In this document: positions 18,171 through 26,486 of the stretch, piece after piece
Numbering within the stretch: the stretch's first letter is position 1
Layout: each line of letters opens with the position of its first letter
Assembly: GCA_947447375.1 (NCBI GenBank)
Contig: CANFJB010000015.1
Span: 1 to 56,235, forward strand
Origin: Bacteroidota bacterium
Lineage (GTDB): Bacteria > Bacteroidota > Bacteroidia > Flavobacteriales > Flavobacteriaceae
Length of the DNA: 56,235 nt
Direction of reading: 5' to 3'
The notes under the pieces: model-generated
Databases searched by the model: none
What the model saw: only the letters and a program-made list of their open reading frames with translations
Told to the model about the DNA's origin: nothing
Made by a program: the position numbers and the translations under genes

Positions 18171-19370
18171 CTATAACAAAATCTGATTTTTTAGCAAATC
18201 TTCAAAAGTTTCTCGGGCTCTAATTAAGATTCCTTTTCCGTCTTTCCACAATACTTCAGCAGGCTTGTACCTAGAATTATAATTGGACGACATGGAGAAG
18301 CAGTAGGCGCCAGCGTTTCTAAAACAAAGTAAGTCTCCTTCTTTAATTTCAGCAATTCGACGATTATTTGCGAAGGTATCTGTTTCGCAAATGTAACCTA
18401 CAACGGTGTAAAAACGCTCTTTTCCTTTTGGGTTTGAAATGTTTTCAATGAAATGCTGAGAACCATATAACATCGGTCGAATTAAATGATTGAAACCGCT
18501 GTCAATTCCTGCAAAAACGGTTGATGTAGTTTGTTTTACCACATTTACTTTTGCTAAAAAATAACCCGCTTCACTCACTAAAAATTTCCCTGGTTCAAAT
18601 GCCAAAGTCAACTCTCGATCATAAGCAGCTTCAAATGCAAGAAATCTTTTGGTTAGTTTTTTTCCTAATTCTTCAATATTGGTTTCAATATCCCCTTTAT
18701 AGTAAGGCACTTTGAATCCACTTCCAAAATCTAGAAAATCCAATTCTTTGAAATTATTGGCTGCTTCAAATAAAATCTCGGCAGCATAAAGAAACACTTC
18801 AATGTCTAAAATATCAGATCCAGTGTGCATATGAATTCCATTGATATGCATTTTGGTGTTTTCTACAATTCTTAGAATGTGTGGCATTTGATGAATAGAA
18901 ATACCAAATTTACTATCGATGTGTCCCACCGATATATTAGAATTACCACCAGCCATAACGTGAGGATTTATTCGAATACAAACTGGAACTTTCGGATGTT
19001 TTGTTCCAAAATGTTCTAAAACGGAAAGATTATCAATATTGATTTGAACACCCAAACCTGCCGCTTCTTCGATTTCTTCAAATGAAACTCCGTTTGGGGT
19101 ATAAATTATTTGTTCAGGTTTAAATCCAGCATACAATCCCAATTTGACTTCTTGAATTGAAACAGTGTCTAAATTTGATCCAATTGATTTTAGTAATTGA
19201 AGAATAGCAATATTTGACAATGCCTTTACAGCATAATTAATTCTTAATCTTGGTACTTTTGAAAAAGCGCTGCTTAATCGGTCGTATTGAGATTTTATTT
19301 TCTCGGCATCATAAATGTATAACGGACTTCCAAATTCTTCGGCTAACTTTACTAAATCTTGTGATTGCAT
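18171..19370 (-). CDS. lysA: Diaminopimelate decarboxylase
   Basis: LysA decarboxylates meso-diaminopimelate to L-lysine, the last step of lysine synthesis, with PLP. With the start at 19370 (MQSQDLVKLAEEFGSPLYIYD) the protein has 399 residues. The PLP-lysine segment 'INYAVKALSN', 'IRINPHVMAGGN', 'GIHMHTGSDI', the phosphate-binding 'FLDFGSGFKVPYY' and 'EPGKFLVSEAGY' are present. The substrate-side Cys motif is in 'GYICETDTFANNR'. A longer frame reaches 19436, but a well-formed promoter (TTTG-N19-TAAATTTG, 19385-19415) lies inside that extension, and the extra 22 residues look unlike the family. It converges on pafA with a 3-bp gap and no terminator between them. Confidence 0.95.
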   Translation of the reverse strand: MQSQDLVKLAEEFGSPLYIYDAEKIKSQYDRLSSAFSKVPRLRINYAVKALSNIAILQLLKSIGSNLDTVSIQEVKLGLYAGFKPEQIIYTPNGVSFEEIEEAAGLGVQINIDNLSVLEHFGTKHPKVPVCIRINPHVMAGGNSNISVGHIDSKFGISIHQMPHILRIVENTKMHINGIHMHTGSDILDIEVFLYAAEILFEAANNFKELDFLDFGSGFKVPYYKGDIETNIEELGKKLTKRFLAFEAAYDRELTLAFEPGKFLVSEAGYFLAKVNVVKQTTSTVFAGIDSGFNHLIRPMLYGSQHFIENISNPKGKERFYTVVGYICETDTFANNRRIAEIKEGDLLCFRNAGAYCFSMSSNYNSRYKPAEVLWKDGKGILIRARETFEDLLKNQILL

Positions 19371-19384
19371 GTCTATTTTTTTGA

Positions 19385-19415
19385 CAAATTTATTGCTCTC
19401 AATAACACAATCAAA
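19385..19415 (-). promoter_or_regulatory. lysA promoter
   Basis: On the minus strand TTTG (19415-19412) and TAAATTTG (19392-19385) are separated by 19 bp, an excellent match to the Bacteroidota consensus. The ATG at 19370 begins 14 bases after the -7 box, so the mRNA leader is very short. The gene-free stretch 19371-19665 also holds the sucC promoter; nothing else was seen in it. Confidence 0.75.
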
Positions 19416-19627
19416 GGAATTGTATTTAATTAACAAATAATAACAAATTGTTATATTTGTAACAATAGTATTAAATGAACTATAGTTAGATCTGTTTTTA
19501 TAATTTGATATGTGTGTGTTTTCAATACTTAATTAGAATTTCACAATCTAAATTTCATTTTTATTACTAATTAATTTCTATTTGAATTTATTAAGAAAAA
19601 ACATTTCGCTTTTAACTTGAATTGTTT

Positions 19628-19635
19628 TATTTTTG
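19628..19635 (+). promoter_or_regulatory. -7 promoter box of sucC
   Basis: TATTTTTG matches TAnnTTTG and lies 30 bp before the sucC ATG at 19666. The expected -33 position has only a poor match (TTTCG near 19603). The box covers the TTG that would give a longer sucC frame, arguing against that start. Confidence 0.55.
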
Positions 19636-19665
19636 TGCCACTTTAAAAAAGTAATAAAAACAATT

Positions 19666-20859
19666 ATGGACATACACGAATACCAAGGGAAAGAAATATT
19701 AGCCAGCTATGGTGTAAAAATTCAACGTGGATATGTTGCTAGTAATCCTCAAGAAGCGGTTGCTGCAGCGAAACAATTAACTGCTGATACCGGAACAGGA
19801 TGGCATGTAATCAAAGCGCAAGTTCACGCTGGTGGACGTGGAAAAGGTGGTGGAGTAAAACTAGCTAAGAATTTAGAGCAAGTAGAAGAAATTGCAGGTC
19901 AAATTATTGGAATGCAGTTAATCACACCTCAAACTTCTGCTGAAGGTAAAACGGTACACCAAGTTTTAATTGCTGAAGATGTTTATTACCCAGGTGAATC
20001 TGAAACTTCAGAATTCTATATGTCGGTTTTATTAAATAGAGGCAATGGTCGTAACATGATTATGTATTCTACTGAAGGTGGAATGGATATTGAAGAAGTT
20101 GCAGAACACACCCCACATTTAATTTTTACTGAAGAAATCGATCCTACTGTTGGACTTCAAGCTTTTCAAGCAAGAAGAATTGCATTCAACTTAGGTCTTT
20201 CTGGAAATGCATTTAAAGAAATGACTCAATTCGTTGCGTCTCTTTATAACGCTTATATCGGTTGCGACGCTTCAATGTTTGAAATCAACCCAGTATTAAA
20301 AACATCTGATAACAAAATAATTGCTGTTGATGCTAAAGTAAATTTAGATGACAATGCGTTATACCGTCAACCAGTTTATGCTCAATTCCGTGATGTTCGT
20401 GAAGAAAATCCAATTGAAGTTGAAGCTAAAGCTGCAGGTTTAAATTATGTAGATTTAGATGGAACAGTAGGTTGTATGGTGAATGGTGCAGGATTGGCAA
20501 TGGCTACAATGGACTTAATTAAATATGCAGGTTTTGAACCAGCAAATTTCTTAGACGTTGGAGGAACTGCTGATGCAAAACGTGTGGAATTGGCTTTCAG
20601 AATTATCTTGAAAGATCCTAACGTAAAAGCAATTTTAATCAATATTTTTGGTGGAATTGTTCGTTGCGATAGAGTTGCTCAAGGAGTTGTTGATGCCTAC
20701 AAAAACATGGGTGACGCAATTAAAGTGCCAATTATCGTTCGTTTACAAGGTACCAATGCAGAAATTGCTAAAGAATTAATTGACAATTCAGGAATGCCAA
20801 TTTTATCAGCTGTAGAATTCCAAGAAGCAGCTGACCAAGTAAAAGCAGCACTTTCTTAA
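19666..20859 (+). CDS. sucC: Succinate--CoA ligase (ADP-forming), beta subunit
   Basis: SucC binds the nucleotide and, with SucD, interconverts succinyl-CoA and succinate with substrate-level phosphorylation in the TCA cycle. The 397-residue protein starts MDIHEYQGKEILASYGV, as usual for the family. It has the ATP-grasp domain ('KAQVHAGGRGKGGGVKLAKN', 'EINPVL' metal site) and the CoA-ligase domain with 'FLDVGGTADAKRV', 'INIFGGIVRCDRVA' and 'RLQGTNAEIAKELI'. The sucD partner is not adjacent, which is common in flavobacteria. The start is set at 19666 because the upstream TTG lies in the promoter. It is followed by a bidirectional terminator shared with the convergent gene. Confidence 0.97.
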   Translation: MDIHEYQGKEILASYGVKIQRGYVASNPQEAVAAAKQLTADTGTGWHVIKAQVHAGGRGKGGGVKLAKNLEQVEEIAGQIIGMQLITPQTSAEGKTVHQVLIAEDVYYPGESETSEFYMSVLLNRGNGRNMIMYSTEGGMDIEEVAEHTPHLIFTEEIDPTVGLQAFQARRIAFNLGLSGNAFKEMTQFVASLYNAYIGCDASMFEINPVLKTSDNKIIAVDAKVNLDDNALYRQPVYAQFRDVREENPIEVEAKAAGLNYVDLDGTVGCMVNGAGLAMATMDLIKYAGFEPANFLDVGGTADAKRVELAFRIILKDPNVKAILINIFGGIVRCDRVAQGVVDAYKNMGDAIKVPIIVRLQGTNAEIAKELIDNSGMPILSAVEFQEAADQVKAALS

Positions 20860-20883
20860 TTATATAATGTTCAAATTATAAAA

Positions 20884-20911
20884 AAAATCCTAATCGTAAG
20901 ATTAGGATTTT
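20884..20911. terminator. Bidirectional terminator between sucC and the DUF1456 gene
   Basis: AAAATCCTAATC (20884-20895) pairs perfectly with GATTAGGATTTT (20900-20911) around a GTAA loop, with A and T tracts on either side. It works in both directions and overlaps the last codons and stop of the minus-strand gene (stop at 20902-20904). Confidence 0.9.
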
Positions 20912-21339
20912 TTGTTTTTACCATTCTTGAAATATACTTTTTCAACTACTTGAACTTTCGGAGTTGATTTATTTGGAGTGTGCTTTTTAAAAGGTTTTTT
21001 TGCCGCAGGACTTTTTGCTGGCCTTTGATCGCCTCTAGATTTTTCAAAATCTTGTGTTCCTGTTTTTACCTCTTTTTTATTTTTGTTCAATACATCAGAA
21101 GGGTTTTTCGGATTTTCTTTCGTTCCTCGTAAATGTAAAACCAAAGCATTCAAGAAATTACGCAATACTTGGTCGCCACATTCCATATAATTTTCATGGT
21201 CTTCTGCACGGAAAAAAGCACCCAATTCTGATTTTGAAATTCTAAAATCTACCAATTCTAAAATTTCTACTATATGATCATCCCGAAGCATTAATGCTAC
21301 ACGAAGTTTTTTCAGGATGTCGTTATTTGTCATTTTCAT
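20902..21339 (-). CDS. DUF1456 (YehS-like) family protein
   Basis: A 145-residue protein whose N-terminal ~75 residues match the DUF1456 pattern: 'MTNNDILKKLRVALMLRDD', 'IVEILELVDFRISKSELGAFFR', 'NFLNALVLHLRG'. This is a small helical fold of unknown function (E. coli YehS). The C-terminal half is a basic Lys/Pro-rich tail, perhaps nucleic-acid binding by inference. The start is put at 21339 (MKMTNND); the ATG at 21333 is equally possible. A longer TTG start at 21357 lies inside a promoter box (TATATTTG, 21355-21362) and is rejected. It converges on sucC with a shared terminator. Confidence 0.85.
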   Translation of the reverse strand: MKMTNNDILKKLRVALMLRDDHIVEILELVDFRISKSELGAFFRAEDHENYMECGDQVLRNFLNALVLHLRGTKENPKNPSDVLNKNKKEVKTGTQDFEKSRGDQRPAKSPAAKKPFKKHTPNKSTPKVQVVEKVYFKNGKNKKS

Positions 21340-21354
21340 TGTAACTATTTTTTG

Positions 21355-21362
21355 CAAATATA
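21355..21362 (-). promoter_or_regulatory. -7 promoter box of the DUF1456 gene
   Basis: On the minus strand TATATTTG matches TAnnTTTG and ends 15 bases before the ATG at 21339, implying a leader of about ten bases. Confidence 0.5.
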
Positions 21363-21479
21363 ATTATAATGCAGCTCTAATAGTAATTAATAAACTAAAT
21401 AATCAAATTCATTATTTTGATGTCAACAATTTATCCTAAATTAGCACCTCAATAAAGTAATGCTATTAAATTAAAATTA

Positions 21480-22196
21480 ATGATGACTAGAATTCAAGTT
21501 TTAAACGCAATCATAAAAAAGAAAAATGTACAAAATTACCTTGAAATAGGGGTGAACCGAGGAAAATGTCTCTTTAATATTGTAGGAACAAAAAAACGTT
21601 TTGGCGTAGATCCCTTTTTTAATTTTAGTTTGTGGAAAAAAGTTAGAGCTTGTATTTTAAATCCTCACACGCTGAAAAATGATTATTTTGAAGTAACCAG
21701 TGATGCCTTTTTTGCAGAAAACAAAGCGCTTTTAGAAGCCAACATACTTGATTTAGCATTTATTGACGGACTTCATACCTACGAGCAATCGCTTTTGGAT
21801 ACTGTTAATACACTTAATTACCTTGACGATAATGGTGTTATCATATTACACGATTGTAATCCTTTAGATGCATTGGCGGCGCATCCTGCTATTTCTATCG
21901 ATCACGCTCGAAAAGAGTTGGAAAATCATAAAGATTGGAAAAACATTTGGAATGGTGACGTATGGAAAACAATCGTATACATCAGAAAAAACCACCCAGA
22001 ACTTTCGGCATTTGTTTTAAACACCGATCATGGTTTGGGATTTGTTTTCAAAAAACCACAAGGGCAATTACCCGAAATCTTCAATACTATCGATTCTATT
22101 GACACTTTAGATTATGAGTTCTTAGCAAAACACCGTGAAGATTTATTGGATTTAAAACCAGTTTCCTATTTTGAGTCGTTTCTTAAAACGCTCTAA
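21480..22196 (+). CDS. Class I SAM-dependent methyltransferase (Methyltransf_24 type)
   Basis: A 238-residue cytosolic protein with the Rossmann-fold methyltransferase signature. Motif I is 'YLEIGVNRGKCLF' (about residues 21-33), followed by 'KRFGVDPFFNF'. Motif IV is 'LDLAFIDGLHTYEQSLLDTVNTLNYL', then 'GVIILHDCNP'. This arrangement, with His and Asp after the sheet, is typical of the Methyltransf_24 group often found among polysaccharide or cell-surface modification genes. The substrate cannot be predicted. It stands alone on the plus strand and overlaps the convergent esterase gene by 4 bp at the 3' ends. No terminator is visible between them. Confidence 0.85.
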   Translation: MMTRIQVLNAIIKKKNVQNYLEIGVNRGKCLFNIVGTKKRFGVDPFFNFSLWKKVRACILNPHTLKNDYFEVTSDAFFAENKALLEANILDLAFIDGLHTYEQSLLDTVNTLNYLDDNGVIILHDCNPLDALAAHPAISIDHARKELENHKDWKNIWNGDVWKTIVYIRKNHPELSAFVLNTDHGLGFVFKKPQGQLPEIFNTIDSIDTLDYEFLAKHREDLLDLKPVSYFESFLKTL

Positions 22197-22996
22197 ATAG
22201 ACAACCATTTAAAGACGGTTACAAAGTTATCACGCCATAATTTTTCATTATGCTGTCCGCCTTTAACTATTTTTTTACGAGTTAAATGCCTGCAACTGCA
22301 GCGTATATCCGAAACTAGGATTTCCATTTTGTTTACATCGGGAACCATGTCGGTACTTTCGTTGTCACCACACAAAAAATACATTTTTGAGTTTAAGGTT
22401 TTGGTGTTTTTTGTCAATTCAAATACTTCTGGATTGATCCAAAATGCTGGTGAAAATACCCCAGCTTTGCCAAATACCTCAGGATATTTTAATAATGCAT
22501 AATAGGAAATCAAACCTCCCAAAGAACTCCCCATAATTACGGTATTCACTGTATTGGGTTTGGTTCTATAGCTGGAATCTATTTTAGGTTTCAGTGTTTT
22601 CACAATAAATTCAAGGTAATTATCACCATTTCCACCTCCATATTTTTCGTTTTTATAAGGTGTTAATTCGTTAATTCTCTTTTCATTTCCGTGTTCAATT
22701 CCCACTACAATCACTTGGGCGTTCAAACTATCCAATTTTTCGTCAATGTTCCATTCCCCAACATACGATGTTTTCGAGTCAAATAAATTCTGACCGTCGT
22801 GCATGTAAATTACAGGATATTTCTTTTTTGAAGTAGCATATTCATTCGGTAAATACATCCAAATTTTCTTGGTACAATTCAGCTGCGGCGCATCAATAGT
22901 AAAAGAAGTTACATTTTTGGACGCCGTACTTTCTTGCGAAAACAAATTGTTTAGGGAGAAGAATAGTATAAAAAAAAGAATTGCTTTACAAGTCAT
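22193..22996 (-). CDS. Exported alpha/beta-hydrolase esterase (esterase D / Fes-like)
   Basis: A 267-residue secreted hydrolase of the putative-esterase family (PF00756 type). A signal peptide (MTCKAILFFILFFSLNNLFS-Q) is followed by 'KIWMYLPNEYATSKKKYPVIYMHDGQNLF'. The nucleophile elbow is 'GSSLGGLISYYALLKYPEVFG', with Ser between Gly-Ser and Leu. The C-terminal 'KGGQHNEKLWRDNF' holds the catalytic His. An Asp/Glu partner probably lies near 'CGDNESTDMV'. Substrates in this family range from feruloyl esters to siderophores. The start is placed at 22996; a longer TTG start at 23020 overlaps a TATATTTG box at 23018-23025 and adds no signal-peptide sense. Confidence 0.88.
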   Translation of the reverse strand: MTCKAILFFILFFSLNNLFSQESTASKNVTSFTIDAPQLNCTKKIWMYLPNEYATSKKKYPVIYMHDGQNLFDSKTSYVGEWNIDEKLDSLNAQVIVVGIEHGNEKRINELTPYKNEKYGGGNGDNYLEFIVKTLKPKIDSSYRTKPNTVNTVIMGSSLGGLISYYALLKYPEVFGKAGVFSPAFWINPEVFELTKNTKTLNSKMYFLCGDNESTDMVPDVNKMEILVSDIRCSCRHLTRKKIVKGGQHNEKLWRDNFVTVFKWLSI

Positions 22997-23017
22997 AAAT
23001 TGATTTTGTTGCGAACT

Positions 23018-23025
23018 CAAATATA
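23018..23025 (-). promoter_or_regulatory. -7 promoter box of the esterase gene
   Basis: On the minus strand TATATTTG matches TAnnTTTG, 21 bases before the ATG at 22996. A TTTG occurs 15 bp upstream of it, slightly closer than the usual spacing. Confidence 0.5.
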
Positions 23026-23110
23026 CAAATGAATTTATATCAAATACTAAAACAATAGATTAATTGATACGGTTTTTTTTGGAAGCACAACTTTATTAAT
23101 AACTCACGAT

Positions 23111-23170
23111 TAGTCCCGCTATTCGCTGTATCCACGCCAAAAGCGTGGGATGCCGCTACTATCGGGGCTA
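23111..23170. repeat. Extragenic palindromic repeat (REP-like), 60 bp
   Basis: Starts TAGTCCCGCTATTCGC and ends with its imperfect complement (GCCGCTACTATCGGGGCTA). An inner perfect hairpin CCACGC/GCGTGG spans 23132-23148 with a 5-nt loop. The GC-rich composition stands out from the AT-rich surroundings. Elements with 'CGCTACTATCGGGGCTA' ends recur in Flavobacterium intergenic regions. No coding potential; role unknown. Confidence 0.75.
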
Positions 23171-23210
23171 AATTACTTTGTTTAGTTCTAGTAATAAAAT
23201 ATGGATTTTA

Positions 23211-23245
23211 TTGCGGGTACGAGCGAGACGCTCGCACTAGCGGCG
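23211..23245. repeat. Second short GC-rich palindromic element
   Basis: The segment contains GCGAG-ACG-CTCGC (23223-23235) flanked by GCGGGTAC and ACTAGCGGC. It is GC-rich, non-coding and close to the REP-like element at 23111-23170, with which it may form one composite repeat. The 260-bp gap between the two minus-strand genes is largely made of these elements. Confidence 0.55.
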
Positions 23246-23255
23246 TATAGTTCAA

Positions 23256-24026
23256 TTATTTAAACTTTAGTCCAGATTCAATATGCTTTTTAAATCGTAC
23301 TGTTTTATTTTCTGAAAAGAAAGGCTGCCATCTTCCCATCATATTATGAAAGAGAAAATCCAATTCGTTCTCTTCATTAAAGCTCAAATTATTTTGAAGC
23401 CTTGGAAAAGTAATTTTTTCGATTCCTCCAGATTCATTGATGATAAGATCAATGTATATTTTTTTGTTTGATAAATATTTGGAACTACTAAATACTCTGA
23501 AAAAAAAATCACACATTGTTTCATTTCCAAACATATAAATTGGGTAGACCTCTTTTTTTATCCAATAACAAGCTTCTTTTTTTAATACTACTGAATTAGA
23601 AAGCGAATCATTTTCTATAATGTCAATGGAGTTTTGTCCAATTTTTTTATAATAACCAAGTATATCTATTTGTAATGAATCTTTTTTTATTTTTTCAAAT
23701 CTTCCAACAACCCACTTTTTATTAGATTTAACCAAAAACATTTCAGAATTATTGACTTTAGGATAACGAATAAAAGTGCTGTCTTGATTTTTATAAAATA
23801 CAATTGGATCTATAATAGAGTCATTTTTATAATAACAAGAAAGTGCAATGTCACCAAATTCATCAAAGAAAAACCAACTTCCTTGTTTTTTATTTTTCTT
23901 GTCAAGTTTGTTTATTTTGATTCCATTTTTCTCTATCGTTTTTTGAGAATAACCAACCGAGTAAATGCCAATTAAAAATAGGATTGAAGTAATAAACCTG
24001 ATGTAATGGATTTGTTTAATTTTCAT
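23256..24026 (-). CDS. Exported hypothetical protein with YwqK-like N-part and TonB-C-like end
   Basis: A 256-residue protein with a signal peptide (MKIKQIHYIRFITSILFLIGIYSVGYSQ). The next segment reads like one MORN/YwqK unit ('NKKQGSWFFFDEFGDIALSCYYKNDSI'). The C-terminal ~70 residues ('KKIYIDLIINESGGIEKITFPR', then 'MMGRWQPFFSENKTVRFKKHIESGLKF') resemble the C-terminal domain of energy transducer TonB proteins, where a 'W.P' motif precedes two beta-strands. There is no TonB transmembrane anchor or Pro-rich linker, so it is not a normal TonB. The function is unknown and the domain reading is by eye. It stands alone between repeat-rich gaps, with no close partner. Confidence 0.65.
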   Translation of the reverse strand: MKIKQIHYIRFITSILFLIGIYSVGYSQKTIEKNGIKINKLDKKNKKQGSWFFFDEFGDIALSCYYKNDSIIDPIVFYKNQDSTFIRYPKVNNSEMFLVKSNKKWVVGRFEKIKKDSLQIDILGYYKKIGQNSIDIIENDSLSNSVVLKKEACYWIKKEVYPIYMFGNETMCDFFFRVFSSSKYLSNKKIYIDLIINESGGIEKITFPRLQNNLSFNEENELDFLFHNMMGRWQPFFSENKTVRFKKHIESGLKFK

Positions 24027-24138
24027 TAGCGAGAGTTAGGTATGTAATAGATTAATTGGTTTGTAATTACGGTAAACTTAAATATAATAATCGGAATAGT
24101 TAAGTTTTGCGTGATTTATTTGCTTTTAACTTTCAAAT

Positions 24139-24165
24139 ATGCTGAAACCAATTCAGCAAGACAAG
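24139..24165. repeat. 27-bp extragenic repeat, copy 1
   Basis: Contains the hairpin GCTGAA-accaa-TTCAGC. An almost identical copy (one mismatch) lies at 24273-24299. The gap 24027-24329 (about 300 bp) has no gene; it holds these two repeats and AT-rich filler. Confidence 0.75.
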
Positions 24166-24272
24166 AACAACAAAAGTGTGTTTAGTTCCTAAATAAATTT
24201 GTTGAAATTGGTGTAATTCGTGTCTAAATATATTAATGTTTGTCAATCTGAATTTATTTCAGATTCTTTTAG

Positions 24273-24299
24273 ATGCTGAAACCAATTCAGCATGACAAG
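24273..24299. repeat. 27-bp extragenic repeat, copy 2
   Basis: Same element as at 24139-24165, here with a fully symmetric TGCTGAA/TTCAGCA stem. Just upstream CTGAATTTATTTCAG (24248-24262) forms another small hairpin. The pair lies close to the 3' end of uvrB. Such 'CTGAA...TTCAGCATGAC' units are dispersed in flavobacterial genomes. Confidence 0.75.
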
Positions 24300-24329
24300 T
24301 ATTTCTATGTTTAATCCGTGGCAAAAATA

Positions 24330-26321
24330 TTACCCCAACTGTCCCTGCAATTTCTTTATCACATCTCTTAATTTTGCGGCTTGCATGAAATCCAAGTCTT
24401 TTGCAGCTTTCTCCATCGCTTTGCGGTTTTCACGAATGCGTTTTTCAATTTCCGCTTTTGGTAAGTACTCTGTTTCAGGTTCTGCCGCGGCAGCCACTTC
24501 CAATCCCAATTCGTAATCCACTAATGGATTTTTCGTAAAGGCACTTTCAATTTTCTTGTTCAATGCCATTGGAACTTGGTTGTTATCCGTATTGAAATTA
24601 ATCTGTTTTGTTCGGCGATAATTGGTTTCGTCTATGGTTTTTTGCATACTTGCCGTGATTTTATCGGCATACATAATCGCTTTTCCATTCAAATTCCTTG
24701 CTGCACGACCAATGGTTTGCGTAAGCGATCTATGACTTCTCAGGAATCCTTCTTTATCAGCATCCAAAATAGCAACTAGAGAAACCTCCGGTAAATCCAA
24801 TCCTTCGCGAAGTAAATTCACTCCAATTAAGACATCAAAAATCCCTTTTCGTAAATCTTGCATGATTTCAATTCGCTCCAACGTATCCACATCAGAATGG
24901 ATGTATCGGCAACGAATACTAACTTTCGTTAAATATTTAGCCAATTCCTCAGCCATTCTTTTGGTTAATGTAGTTACCAAAACGCGTTCGTCCAACTCGC
25001 AACGCAACTGAATTTCTTCAATTAAATCGTCAATTTGGTTCAAACTCGGACGCACTTCTATCACCGGATCGAGCAAACCGGTAGGACGAATAATCTGTTC
25101 TACATAAACTCCGTCACACTTTTGCAATTCATAATCAGCAGGAGTTGCTGAGACATAAATCACCTGATTTTGCATTGCTTCAAATTCCTCAAATTTCAAC
25201 GGTCGGTTGTCCATTGCCGCTGGGAGTCGGAAACCATACTCAACCAAATTCTCTTTTCGACTTCTGTCACCTCCATACATTGCATGAACTTGCGATAAGG
25301 TAACGTGGCTTTCATCGACAACCATTAGGAAATCTTTAGGGAAATAATCAATCAAACAGAACGGCCTTGTTCCAGGTTGGCGACCATCAAGGTAACGAGA
25401 ATAATTCTCAATTCCTGAGCAATAACCAAGCTCACGGATCATCTCTAAGTCAAAATTGGTGCGTTCTTCCAAGCGTTTTGCTTCGAGATGTTTGCCAATT
25501 TCTTTAAAATAGTCAACTTGTTTCACCAAATCTTGTTGGATTTCCCAAATGGCATTTTGCAACACATCTGGCGAAGTCACAAACATATTTGCTGGGTAAA
25601 TCGTCAGTTTTTCAAACTTTTCAATTACCTGAGAAGTTTTAATATCGAAACTTTCAATTTCTTCAATTTCATCACCAAAGAAGTGAATTCTATACGCATC
25701 ATCAGCATAACTAGGATATACTTCTACAGTATCGCCTTTAATTCTGAAATTTCCAGGAGTAAATTCGGCCTCCGTTCTTGAATACAAACTTTGGACTAAA
25801 GAATGAAGGAATTTGGTACGAGAAATCACTTGATCTTGCTCAATTGCAATTACATTTTTCTGAAATTCTACAGGATTTCCAATACCATACAAACAAGAAA
25901 CCGACGCTACAACCAAAATATCTCTTCGTCCAGAAAGGAGGGAAGCGGTCGTACTCAAACGCATTTTCTCCAATTCCTCATTGATAGATAAATCTTTTTC
26001 AATAAAAACTCCCGTGACAGGCATAAAAGCTTCAGGCTGGTAATAATCGTAGTAGGATACAAAATATTCCACTGCGTTATTCGGGAAAAACTGCTTGAAT
26101 TCTGAATACAATTGCGCCGCTAATGTTTTGTTGTGCGCTAAAACTAAGGTGGGTCTTTGAATTTCTTCAATAACGTTGGCTACGGTGAAAGTCTTCCCCG
26201 AACCTGTAACTCCCAATAAAGTTTGAAATTTTTCTCCATCAGCAATCCCACTAGCCAATTTCTCAATTGCTTGCGGTTGGTCGCCTTTGGGTTGGTAATC
26301 GGATACAACTTGGAATTTCAT
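24330..26321 (-). CDS. uvrB: Excinuclease ABC subunit B
   Basis: UvrB is the damage-verifying helicase-like subunit of nucleotide excision repair. It takes DNA from UvrA and recruits UvrC. The 663-residue protein is complete: Walker A 'GVTGSGKTFTVANV' near residue 40, the beta-hairpin 'YYDYYQPEAFMP', DEAD-like 'MVVDESHVTL', helicase motifs V/VI ('GVNLLREGLDLPEVSLVAILDADKEGFLRS', 'QTIGRAARN'), and the C-terminal UVR motif 'AMEKAAKDLDFMQAAKLRD' that binds UvrC. Shown start MKFQVVSDYQPKGDQPQAI is standard. rlmF lies 165 bp upstream on the same strand, separated by a strong hairpin, so uvrB is probably transcribed separately. Confidence 0.97.
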   Translation of the reverse strand: MKFQVVSDYQPKGDQPQAIEKLASGIADGEKFQTLLGVTGSGKTFTVANVIEEIQRPTLVLAHNKTLAAQLYSEFKQFFPNNAVEYFVSYYDYYQPEAFMPVTGVFIEKDLSINEELEKMRLSTTASLLSGRRDILVVASVSCLYGIGNPVEFQKNVIAIEQDQVISRTKFLHSLVQSLYSRTEAEFTPGNFRIKGDTVEVYPSYADDAYRIHFFGDEIEEIESFDIKTSQVIEKFEKLTIYPANMFVTSPDVLQNAIWEIQQDLVKQVDYFKEIGKHLEAKRLEERTNFDLEMIRELGYCSGIENYSRYLDGRQPGTRPFCLIDYFPKDFLMVVDESHVTLSQVHAMYGGDRSRKENLVEYGFRLPAAMDNRPLKFEEFEAMQNQVIYVSATPADYELQKCDGVYVEQIIRPTGLLDPVIEVRPSLNQIDDLIEEIQLRCELDERVLVTTLTKRMAEELAKYLTKVSIRCRYIHSDVDTLERIEIMQDLRKGIFDVLIGVNLLREGLDLPEVSLVAILDADKEGFLRSHRSLTQTIGRAARNLNGKAIMYADKITASMQKTIDETNYRRTKQINFNTDNNQVPMALNKKIESAFTKNPLVDYELGLEVAAAAEPETEYLPKAEIEKRIRENRKAMEKAAKDLDFMQAAKLRDVIKKLQGQLG

Positions 26322-26371
26322 TGATTATGTTTGAGAGACTTAAGCGTTTTTAATGGATAAGTTAAAATTTT

Positions 26372-26407
26372 ACCGCAAATTCGCTAATTAATTTGCGAAT
26401 TTGCGGT
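26372..26407. repeat. Perfect 13-bp inverted repeat between rlmF and uvrB
   Basis: ACCGCAAATTCGC (26372-26384) is the exact complement of 26395-26407, with a 10-nt loop. It may end rlmF transcription, though the following tract is only moderately T-rich. 'GCGAATTTGCGG' hairpins of this kind also recur as extragenic repeats in flavobacteria. Confidence 0.65.
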
Positions 26408-26486
26408 GTTTATTTATTTGATAATGACGTAAAAATCCGTACTATTTATTTCTATCAAATTTACAAAAAAATACAATCGAAGTATC

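Noticed and set aside
19371..19436. N-terminal extension of LysA by 22 residues
   Set aside because: The extension contains a full TTTG-N19-TAAATTTG promoter and does not resemble LysA N-termini.
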